The position numbers were made by a program, and so were the translations under genes. Shown one piece after another: positions 55,765 through 64,000 of a stretch of 64,000 bases of DNA; positions within the stretch are counted from its first letter, which is position 1; each line of letters begins with the position of its first letter. The notes beneath the pieces were generated by a model, which saw only the letters and a list, made by a program, of their open reading frames with translations, was not told where the DNA came from and made no database searches. The stretch is from contig MU859245.1 in assembly GCA_033297205.1 (NCBI GenBank), positions 1 to 64,000 on the forward strand, in the 5' to 3' direction. Source of the DNA: Pseudoneurospora amorphoporcata (taxonomy: Eukaryota > Ascomycota > Sordariomycetes > Sordariales > Sordariaceae).

Positions 55765-56347
55765 ATTCGGTCGCCCAGTATGCTAGTAATAGTAAAGAAG
55801 TTTATATAGTAGTAATTAATAGTATACTACTGTAATTTTTACATTTTGCTATTTTCTAGTAAAATCTGCAAATTTGTCACAGGCATTGCCTACTCTATAT
55901 AGATAGGTACTGTGCTGCATTAGTACAGCCAGCTAAGTGCAGCTATCTGAGTACAGCACAGCTAGCACGCATGGTGCCGCCCTGTGGACCCATGGCCACA
56001 GGGCTCTACACTATGCCCTAGATAGTTCTCGTGTGTGCACAGGATCCTCTTCTGGTTCTTCGCACAACAATCAACATCGTACCTTAGTGCTTGCTCGCGC
56101 CCCATAATAAAATTGATATAAGTCGCTACACTTCTCCCAATTCCTCTAATATCCTGCATCTGACCAATTAGAAGGCTAGAAATCGTTGGAGATCTTACTG
56201 CTTTCTTCGCTTTTATACTGCTTCAAACCCCATATTTATACCAGTATAAAAGCAATATATTACTATTACATTACTATACAACGATTTCGCTGTAGGCTAT
56301 TAACAGTAATGCAACCTCTACGATACTACTATATTGGGCGACCGAAC
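55765..56347. mobile_element. MITE-like element, copy B, carrying a solo LTR
   Basis: Terminal inverted repeats ATTCGGTCGCCCAGTATGCT / GTTCGGTCGCCCAATATAGT. Without the LTR insertion (55870-56109) it is about 340 bp and colinear with copy A (23932-24332). It is richer in TA than copy A (for example CAGTAACAG to TAGTAATAG), consistent with RIP. Confidence 0.75.
55875..56109 (+). repeat. Solo LTR with target duplication AAATT inside MITE copy B
   Basis: 235 bp, starts TGTCACAGGC, ends CGCCCCATAATA. AAATT flanks it at 55870-55874 and 56110-56114. The interrupted word is continuous in copy A. Confidence 0.85.
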
Positions 56348-57507
56348 GAGGCTTAAATTTGGGCTTCTCTAGAAATCTAGAAACTTTTGCGAAATGTTAC
56401 ATATATTAAAATTATGAATTTTAGTAGGTAAAATGGGGATTTTTTATATAGGTACTATAGGTAGACCCTGGGCTATTAGGGTAAGGGTTATATTAGGAAC
56501 GGTGTGTGTATGTAGATTGAGGGTGTGTGTGGGTAGGAATACTCCTCGAGATACCTAATTTATAGCAAAACCTTCAAACTTGACGCAGCAGTTGTAAGTG
56601 GTCTAGTGGAGGAACAAGGTCATTAAGCTCATGTGGAGGAGATTGCCAGTGACGCAGGAGAAGCATTCCGTGCAAAGGGAACTCTGTAAACCGTAGAGGT
56701 ATATCCAGATATGAGCTGCCTAGGTACCTTTCCTTCGCCATGGGAAAAGGCATGCTCATTTACAATCATTTACCTTGCGTAGCACTTCCACCTCAAAAAG
56801 CATAGGCGAAGTCAAAATATGAACCAGCTCGTCAACGTTCTCTCAAGTGATCCATTTAATTCCTCCACATTCATGCCCAACTAAGATGGCAAGAAAAGAT
56901 CGCAGAAAAACACCAAAAAACATGACTGCGCGGTCCAGCACTCGAACGTGGGTCTTCCACATTTTCCTTACGTCCATTTGTTCCCCCAGAAACGGTCTTT
57001 AATTGTGGCTCGCCGGGGATTGCAACCCGGATCGTCTGCAAAAAGGTGGATGTGTTGACTGCTTTCATGTTGCCAGCCGCGCTTTTTTTTTTTTTTTTGA
57101 ACAGAAGGCACAGACGGACTGACCTATATGGTGGTACCTCGAGGACAGGGTAGAGGTACGTACCTCTGCCCGCTGTTGAGGCCTGGCTGTGTGGGCGTCA
57201 TACTCCTCGTTCCTTCCTCCTTTTCCTTCTAGCCTGGCCACCGTCACGCACACATTGGAAGATCAGGTTTGGCAAGCAGCTGCGCTGTTACCCGGTGCCG
57301 CACTGGATCTTGCAGGCTGAGCCGGATTGTGAGTCCCCGCGAGGTTGCAAAATCCTCTTCTTCTTGCTTCTACTCTCTTCCTCTTCCTTTCCTCCTTGAC
57401 TTCCATCTCCAACCATCCCGCTCGTCATCAACACGACTCCCCATTACTACAACCAACAAGTTTCGCACAAACAAGGTCCAAAGCCGCTTCATCAAGACCA
57501 CTACAAG
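56348..57507. other. Intergenic
   Basis: No supported coding sequence. Contains T16-type homopolymer at 57083-57099, AGGTACCTTTCC at 56720, palindromic AGGTACGTACCTCT near 57154, and tRNA-like sequence at 56927-57082. From about 57320 the sequence becomes a CT/CA-rich leader typical before a fungal start codon. Confidence 0.5.
56927..57082 (-). tRNA. tRNA-like locus, degenerate
   Basis: On the minus strand a GCGCGGC start pairs imperfectly with ACCGCGC near the end. Two B-box-like words occur (GGTTGCAATCC and CGTTCGAGTGC), and a T6 run follows immediately (56914-56919). No proper D arm is visible. The 3' end resembles the tRNA-like half at 31480-31553. Either a pseudogene or two fused remnants. 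Confidence 0.3.
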
Positions 57508-57830
57508 ATGTCCTCGCCAGTAAGTCCCCTTCCTTTGGACAACCGTCTTCATCATCTTCTTTCCACAACACCGCGCGATCCTGAGGCAATCTTAGATCGT
57601 GTCCATCGCTGTCCCCCATCTTGACCTCATTCCTCCACACATACCTCCATCTCCTTCCGCATAAGACCATTCCTGTATCACCGCAAGAAACTTCCTTCTA
57701 CAAGGTCTTCAGCTTCTTCAAGGACTCCCGCCTCGTCACCACCGTGGGTGATCCAGGGCAGTCACTTTGCTTTCACTCCAGTCCAGGATGAACGCGCCAT
57801 CACTCCATCTGAGCATTCAGCTGACAATCA

Positions 57831-57831
<1 letters not shown>

Positions 57832-57865
<34 letters not shown>
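57832..57865 (+). repeat. Trinucleotide (CAG/AGC) repeat
   Basis: About eleven uninterrupted AGC units; length is likely polymorphic. Confidence 0.85.
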
Positions 57866-57866
<1 letters not shown>

Positions 57867-58482
57867 GCTCACCATGAGCAGACGGAGCAACATCACGCCA
57901 CCGTCACCACCTGTCCCGGGCCGTTCCCTCATCCGGCCCAGCCCGTCGCACCCACCACGGACACCGCGATCAATGCGGTGGTGACCACCCGGTCTCAGCA
58001 CCAGACTTCCCATGTCCCGGGCCCCTTCCCTCTCCCAGCCCATGCGGTCATCCGCCAGGCCGTTCTCCAAGTTTATGTGACCAGCACCCCCAAGCCCAAG
58101 GGGCTCGCTCGCCCGTAAAGATCTGGACTTCAAAGCGTGAGTGTCGTTTTCCTTTCACTTTGGTGTTATTTGTTCGCAGATCTGCCTCTTCTTCCTGCTT
58201 GAGAAGCAGCAAGACCACAAGAAACAGAAGTCTGACACCTTAATGACACAGACACTCCAATCCCCTCGGCAGTAGCCACTTTTCTCTCGAATCTCGCCCT
58301 CCTCAGCATCCTCCTCCAATGCTCCGTCTTCCACTCACCCTTGCCCTGTTCAAGTGCAGGAAGCATCAGCGTCCTCATCACGATACATCACCTCGTGAAA
58401 CGGTTTTGCGCAAGTTTCGGCGAGGTTCCTTCCCACCTGGGATTCGCTGGTTGTCACCGACCCAACTACTAGCCACCTAAAG

Positions 58483-58568
58483 CCTGTTCGGGTCCGCGTT
58501 AGGGATTTTAGGAAATAAACGTGTTAACGTCAATGCAGGGTCCGCAGCTGCAATCCTGCAACATTAAC
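58483..58568 (+). repeat. Diverged ~85-bp repeat, copy 1
   Basis: Shares GTTCGGGTCCGCGTTAGGG and CTGCAATCCTGCAACATTAA-like blocks with 58951-59034, plus an inverted TTAACG...CGTTAA arrangement. Confidence 0.6.
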
Positions 58569-58950
58569 GCAGCGTTAAGGTAGGCCAAGACTTTGGCTGT
58601 AAGATGGAAAGAGGTCTCTCCTCCTTACTACCTTTCTTCTTCCTTCACTCAATAGGATCACCACCATCCTTTTCATCAAATCATCACCACTACCTCTATC
58701 GGCCGCCTCAAGAACCCCTCGAACTCAACCTCCCCCAGACCAGCGGAAAGAAGAGCAAGATCGTCCTCGGTGTCGTCGACAAGAGGGCTCGCTGGTGAGA
58801 TCAGCGGAACCTTCCCCAGTGTTCTCCTCACACACCGACGGAAGACCGCAAGCACCATGACCCTTGGACCAACGAGGATGGATTGAAGGTGCAGATTCCT
58901 CAAATGCCCTTCTCTCCCGATGGTGGCAACCGTGCCATCTGCATTATAAT

Positions 58951-59034
58951 GTGTAGGCCAGTTCGTTTCCGCGTTAGGGGTTTTCCCTTAACTGCCCTCT
59001 TAACGCGCATGGTCTGCAGCTGCACTCATGCAAC
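58951..59034 (+). repeat. Diverged ~85-bp repeat, copy 2
   Basis: Second copy of the 58483-58568 unit (GTTCGTTTCCGCGTTAGGGG ... CTGCAGCTGCACTCATGCAA). Confidence 0.6.
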
Positions 59035-59160
59035 ATTGATGGGGGCGGAGAACGACTTTCTTGTCAGCAGCCAATATCCTTCCTGCAACCTTCTCGGTGG
59101 CAGCAGCATGAGTGGCAGCAGAGGGCAACGACGACCATCAAAAGCGGTGCTGTGACTATA

Positions 59161-59949
59161 CTGGTCAAGCGATGTTCTGAACCTTCGGCCTATGCTAACA
59201 ACATAACATAGAGTGTATGTGTTTGCTTGTTTTCAGACAATGTCTCCTTTTGCTGTGGTTATAGTACGATGACGAATGCTGACCATTTGTTCCTTGTGAT
59301 AGGTACTCGCGGGCGTAGCCCACCCAGGAAATCATGAGAGAGGGGGGGAGCGCCGGAGGAGCTTGACCGTATTTTCCGCCGTGTTCCGAATCTTGGCTTC
59401 ATCGCCAGGTAGAGGAGGGAGGTAGAGGAGGGAGGTAGGCACATGCTGTAGATAAAGAAACGCAGAGTGTTGAAGTAGAACGTCGCCTTTGCCTTCGATC
59501 CATGCATGAGTTTGTATGCCTCAAGAACATGATGCGGTACATCTCTCCAGCAGTTCCTCCCATCTTGCACGTTCCATCTCCACTTTCACTTCCACTTTGT
59601 CAACCTTGTCCATCCTCTTCGCTTCCCGGAGTTGCTGGTAGTTGTATGTTTGTTTCCAAGGAGGTGAAAGCAATCATCACTTTCGTAATAGCTCTATGAC
59701 ACTCGAAAGTCTCGAGGCATGAGAGAGGCAAGAACTGAATCCAACTCGGAATAGAATCACAAATCAGCAACCGGCTTCAATACTCCCCTCTGTCTCTTCT
59801 CTCAAGCGCCAGCACAAACCCTGATGCGAGAGATCGTCGACGTGCAAAACTCAAGCTCCTCAACCCCAAGTAAGGTACCTCCAGGTCTACCTAAAGAAGC
59901 CGATCGGTGACGCCATCAAGGAGGACAAAGTCAACGGGGTTCACCAGGA
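59161..59949. other. Intergenic
   Basis: Short frames on both strands (59259-59570 minus) without support. A GTAAGGTACCTCCAGG word lies at 59871. Confidence 0.5.
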
Positions 59950-59966
59950 TGAAGTCAATGGTTTGC

Positions 59967-60286
59967 GTTGAGAATGGCCTTCAAGGCGTCCCTGGTGCGA
60001 CTACAGTACTCGTTTAAGTTTTCCGACATCCTCGGGCACGTGCAAACTCCGTAGGCATTGAGGATCGACATAACTGCCTCCTTCACCCGGTTATCGAGGT
60101 CTGGTTGTTGCCGATGGCGCTTCTGACTATGGGAATCAGGTCTGGGTTGGTCTTGGAAGCGGTTGGCTTGTCTGTGCGTTTGTCGTTCGGTAGGCTTTCC
60201 CAGGTCAAGGTGCTGTTCCCTTTCTGGGCTTCGATGAGCTTGCCGATGGCTATAAGGCGCTTGACTTGCTCCTCGGTCACCGGCAT
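59967..60286 (-). pseudogene. Small unrecognised coding sequence with a frame break
   Basis: ATG at 60286 opens MPVTEEQVKRLIAIGKLIEA, and the frame runs 67 codons to a stop at 60083. The other frame continues the same protein character immediately (NRVKEAVMSILNAYGVCTCP, then RTRDALKAILNAN) to a stop near 59967. One base lost or gained near 60090-60100 would join them. A small helical protein with a C-T-C pair. No family is recognised. Confidence 0.35.
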
Positions 60287-60584
60287 GCTGGTTGTGGACG
60301 GTCGTGTTTGGTTAGGTTGTTTTGGCCGGTGCCGTCAAGGCAATGACGTGGTGTTGATCGTGAGAACCGTAGCGGGAAAATAGGGAAGCCGTGAAGCCTT
60401 GTTAAGGCAACTAGAGTTTGCACGCAAACTAGGCTTTGCAAGCAAGGAGATATCTGACTTCTGATTGGCTCCAATTGGTAGCTCTTTCCTAAAACCCAAA
60501 TTCCCCAAAGTTGACGATAGTTCTTTCCCGGAATTCAACGTCTCGCCTTTATCAATAAAATCATTCAAACCCTATCAATCAATT

Positions 60585-60664
60585 GGGCCAGTAGCTCAAT
60601 GGTTCTTGCCGTCGCTCTCTTTCTTGTGATCACCAGTTCAATCCCGCTGGTGGTCGTCTTTTTT
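60585..60664 (+). tRNA. tRNA-derived Pol III element or tRNA pseudogene
   Basis: TAGCTCAATGG (60592-60602) is a perfect A box, AGTTCAATCCC (60635-60645) a near B box at tRNA-like spacing, and a T6 terminator lies at 60659-60664. D, T and acceptor stems do not pair well, so it is not a working tRNA as read. Confidence 0.4.
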
Positions 60665-61809
60665 CTTCTCGTACGAAAAGTTTCGCGCGAATAGCTTCAT
60701 TTCTCATATGCAAACTTCGAAGTTTCGAACCACCCCCTATTCGCCCACTAACACAATCACTAACCATACACACTAAAACTTCTAAGAGCGGCCTTCTATA
60801 GTGATAATTATAAAAGGCCTTTTAGGGAGTAATTCTTTTTCTTAGTTATTATCAAATTCTAACCAATCAGGTGTTAGGAAATATGCAAACCGTAGTTTGA
60901 TTGCAAACTCTATGTGCCTAGTGTATGCTTCAATGCGAACCAACCGTTGAACCCTATAGCAAACCGTTTACAACCTCCTTATATTCCCGCTTCGGAAGGT
61001 AAGGTACCTCTAGGGTTCGAAATACCTGTGGAAGACATTGAGGAGCAAGGGCAAAAGTCGGGCAGAGGGGCAGGCGGGGCAGAGGTCAGAGGCCAGATGG
61101 GAGGGGCACGTAGGTTGAGATGTTGGCGGGAAGGAGGAAGGCACAAGGTACCTCTGCTGGCACGGCTGCGGCTCTACTAGTCAATGGTGACTGCTCTGGA
61201 AGGTCGCGGACATGGTTGGAAGCCTATGTGCCCTGGTAATCTCAGCCATCGGTCTCGTCGTCTGATCTTCTGCTCTTGCTCCTTCCCCAGGCCGTGCCCT
61301 TCCTGACAGATGAAGTGGAAGTCTTTCTTTCCTTCCGTTCCTATTGCCATCTTCTGCCTTATCCCTGTCATGCAACTTTCAGACATTCCACTAGCGGAGA
61401 AGAAGATGGAAATCAAGACTCGTGAGGGAAGGAAGGAACACAGAAAGATACATAGCAGGCGGGTAGCAAGAAACGTAGGAGGTACTTACACTGCTGCTGG
61501 CCGTGATACCTCTGGAAATTTCTGTGATTTAGGTACTGCTTGGGGGGACGGCCAAAGTTTGGTGCCTGACAGAATCGGTCCTGTCGTCTGTTTTTTGCTC
61601 TTGCTCCTTCCGTATGCCTTGCCCTTCTCTTTCGGTCCCGTCATCTGATCTTTTAATCTTGTCGTTCCTGCCAGCTGAATTCTTTCCTTCCATTCACTCC
61701 GCCAGATTTCTTCGTGTCCTGCCACTGGCAGCCTTCACTTCCATCCGGTCTTGGAGCTGTCTGGCAGTTGTCCAAATTTGCACTCGTGAGGTACCTGCCA
61801 CTGGAGGGG
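60665..61809. other. Intergenic
   Basis: A/T-rich start, then several GGTACCTCT words (61003, 61147) and two loosely similar stretches (61256-61320 and 61582-61680) sharing TTGCTCTTGCTCCTTCC. No supported gene. Confidence 0.5.
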
Positions 61810-61816
61810 TATAAAG
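61810..61816 (+). promoter_or_regulatory. TATA box of the 61961 gene
   Basis: TATAAAG 145 bp upstream of the ATG, followed by a strongly pyrimidine-rich leader and CAAAATGG at the start codon. Confidence 0.55.
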
Positions 61817-61960
61817 GTATCCCAAATCTTCAACGCCGGGGAAAACTTTCTTCTTCTTTTTTCTCTCTCCTCCACACAATCACACTTCTACCTACCAATC
61901 CTCTCATAACACAAGCCAAAGTCTCCTCCAAACCACAAGCGCCTCCAACACATTATCAAA

Positions 61961-62372
61961 ATGGACGCCAACAACACAAACAACGCCTACGATATCCTCA
62001 CGCCGGTGGCACTGATTTGCCTGCTTGTCTTCATGATCGTTACCATCATCATGTTGACCCTCCATCTCATGTGGAGAAGAGAGAGAGATGCAAGACCTTG
62101 TGAGTACCTTACCTACTTCTACAATTCTGATTCTTGCTGCTTCATTCACGTCATTCCATTCACTCTTCCCTTCCTCACCACCACTTCACCTCGGTTTTGT
62201 CGCGACTTCGTCACTAACGCTTCCTTGTCCTGTCACAGTTCCGCGGCGCTGCGGCAACCCAGACGTAGATCTGTTTACAAGCCACGAGCTCAACCATATG
62301 AGCGGCGACATCCGGCTTGTGGACCTGCCCACAAGACCTCGGGCCGCACGACGCGCACCGAATACACTTTGA
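61961..62372 (+). CDS. Small single-span membrane protein, 90 aa, two exons
   Basis: Exons 61961-62099 and 62239-62372. The intron is 139 bp with donor GTGAGT and acceptor GTCACAG. The splice is phase 1 and gives a 91-codon frame ending in TGA. The product has a short polar N-terminus (DANNTNNAYD), one strong hydrophobic helix at about residues 13-37 (ALICLLVFMIVTIIMLTLHL) and then basic residues (WRRERDAR), predicting N-terminus out, C-terminus in the cytosol. The C-terminal half is hydrophilic and Arg-rich (DLPTRPRAARRAPNTL). The TATA box, leader and start context make it a credible gene. No family is recognised. Confidence 0.7.
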
Positions 62373-63821
62373 CACTACCCAGCGTGAGCTGGAGGGGTGT
62401 TGTCCGGGGGGAATGGGCTGGAGGGAAGAGGAAATCTTCCGCAGGGGGGGTGGGGGTGGGGGAAGTTTGGAGGAGTGGAGGGAGGGGGGGGAACAACTAT
62501 GGCGTGGTGTTTGGTGTTCGGGTTTCTTTTTCCTTTCATTTTGCATCTCGAGGAGCTTGATACTTCGTGATGGGCATGCGACAGTCTGGTAAGATTCGGT
62601 ACTTGTCGCTCGGTGATGGTTCACTATTTCGGTCTGATGGTTTTCTTTCTTCTTTCTTCAGTTCTTTCACTCGGTTCACTTGGATAAACACCAAATTTCT
62701 CGCCATTCTGAATATGATTTTGCCTGGTGTGACTCTTATGTGATGTTCCTTGCCGTGAACTTCCCTGCCTGATCAAGCTCTGTGTTTGTACTGCCATGTT
62801 TCTGTTGCCGTTCCAGTTTGTGGCATGGATCCGCACGAGAAGATTTCTCGCGTTTACCAAATGGAAGGCATTGTGCCTGGTCTGGCATGCCCGCCAACTT
62901 GATATTTGGTCTTTGCTAGTAATCTTCATGTTGGCTTCATGATCTTTAGGTGAGGGCGACGGTGGTGATGCTGGTCACCTCGCACTTCACTTCTCATACT
63001 CGCTCACAAATTGATCCATCTCTTCACGCAAAGAGAAGATGTTGGGCTGACCAGGTGTTGTAGTAGCTGCTGATGGTCCAGTCCCTGCCGGTGCCGTTAG
63101 TAAGCTGATGCTAGACCGGACACTTCCAGGTCAGGCGCGGGAAATGTGGATTGTGTCGACGGGATGATGTGTCCGTTTATCTGGTAACTGACACAAGTCT
63201 CCGTGATCTTTCTCGAGATCTCGAGAACGATGTCTTCTAATAACGATGTGCGGTGATAGGAAAATTGACCACGGCTGTGTGATTCCTGGGTTCGTTCCAA
63301 AATTTGCAAGTGTCCTCGTAGAATCTCTGTCGGGACAAAGCTTCGCAAGTGATCCGGACGTAACATGTCACCGCTTGAACTCTCAACATGCGTCTAGCTC
63401 CAAAGACACAGGTTCGCCGCCCTGCTCCAGAGACGCATGTTGTTCATGGCTTGGATCGGATCCATGTTGTTGTCGTGGGCTTCTCCGTCTACAGGTACTC
63501 TCATGAGTGTCCCCTCGTCCTCAGTCATCGTCAGCCACGCCCTTCAAGTCAACTCCTGCTTGCCATGAGGTTGACACGGTTTTGTGCCACTTCGGTCTCT
63601 CTTTGACGCGACTTGCATTGTTTTATTGACTGCGGCCAGGAGACGCTCCATCTCTAGGTATGTGTAAACCAAATCCAGCCTCCGGAGAAAAGGCAAGTGA
63701 GTGTCACCGACGAGCCGAGCCACTGACTGGGGCATGAGCCATCACACAGGACGGGACACGAACATGGAGAGCGGGGTGGGCAAGGCGAAACAAACGGCAA
63801 AAGGAAAGGGGAAAAAAGATG
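62373..63821. other. Intergenic
   Basis: A G-rich stretch follows the small membrane gene (62437-62490). Short frames on both strands (62624-62929, 63097-63366) lack support. Confidence 0.5.
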
Positions 63822-63961
63822 TGTGCGATCCGGGATTCGAACTCGGGGCCTTTCACTTTATCCCAAGAGCCACCAAGGGACCCGGGGTTTACTGTGAGGT
63901 ATGCCAGCCCTCCAGAACCCCAGTTTGGGAGTGAACACGCTGACCACTGCGTTAATCGCAC
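63822..63961 (-). tRNA. Intron-containing tRNA (anticodon uncertain, CCA by spacing)
   Basis: On the minus strand GTGCGAT pairs perfectly with ATCGCAC (discriminator A). The D arm ACGC...GCGT pairs fully around AGTGGTCA. The anticodon stem TTCAC pairs with GTGAA across a ~67-base intron, and the intron has TTGGGA complementary to the TCCCAA loop. The T arm is CCGAG-TTCGAAT-CCCGG, followed within four bases by T6. Canonical spacing puts CCA (Trp) at the anticodon but leaves C rather than U at position 33; one base of slippage would give CCC (Gly). Confidence 0.55.
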
Positions 63962-64000
63962 ATTGGTTTTTGTTGGAAGGTGTGCACAAATATCAAATAC

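Larger units (their letters stand above)
57508..59160 (+). pseudogene. Possible spliced gene or gene relic
   Basis: ATG at 57508 opens a 12-base exon ending in a consensus GTAAGT donor (57520-57525) after a long pyrimidine-rich leader, a common start arrangement. Downstream, protein-like pieces appear: FYKVFSFFKDSRLVTTVGDP near 57692-57751, a (CAG)n-encoded run at 57832-57865, KKSKIVLGVVDKRARW ending at a GTGAGA donor near 58795, and NEDGLKVQIPQMPFSPDGG near 58877-58930. I could not join them into one frame. Two diverged 85-bp repeats also lie here. Unrecognised. Confidence 0.25.

Noticed and set aside
1..64000. A secondary-metabolite cluster, mating-type locus or heterokaryon-incompatibility locus
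   Set aside because: No polyketide synthase, peptide synthetase, P450, HMG/alpha box, NACHT or HET motif was found in any open frame.

Overview
This is a window from a filamentous ascomycete nuclear genome, most likely a Sordariomycete. Genes have short GT-AG introns and CT-rich leaders. An alternative oxidase gene with fungal exon structure is present. Repeats carry C-to-T/G-to-A decay in CpA/TpG context, the signature of repeat-induced point mutation (RIP). Short intergenic AGGTACCT-like palindromes recur throughout.

Layout. 1-2.9 kb: end of a dispersed repeat, then poorly resolved sequence. 2.9-6.3 kb: two divergently transcribed BTB-like paralogs, one intact with one intron (minus), one decayed (plus). 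7.3-8.7 kb: gene relics. 8.7-23.3 kb: a RIP-decayed Ty1/Copia element with target duplication ATACC, holding a chromodomain Ty3/Gypsy element nested in its 3' LTR, two solo LTRs and another dispersed repeat. 23.9-24.3 kb: an inverted-repeat (MITE-like) element. 25.3-31.2 kb: a much younger Copia element with nearly complete gag and pol, sitting inside a small reading frame that reads straight through once the element and one GAAGG copy are subtracted. 32.5-38.9 kb: a two-exon gene for a very large acidic coiled-coil/disordered protein with internal tandem duplications. 40.7-42.0 kb: a two-exon secreted/membrane protein. 47.4-48.7 kb: a four-exon alternative oxidase with TATA box and an upstream CGG-N7-CGG site. 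51.8-56.35 kb: a second repeat cluster (truncated Gypsy, solo LTRs, a second MITE copy with an LTR inside it). 57-64 kb: sparse, with gene-like fragments, a clear two-exon 90-residue membrane protein at 61.96-62.37 kb and an intron-bearing tRNA at the right end.

The cellular genes do not form an obvious pathway or cluster. The dominant story is repeat invasion and RIP. Target duplications fix several nesting relations: Gypsy into Copia, solo LTR into Copia, LTR into MITE, and solo LTR into a duplicated host repeat whose empty site is also in the window. All calls come from reading the sequence; no database search was run.
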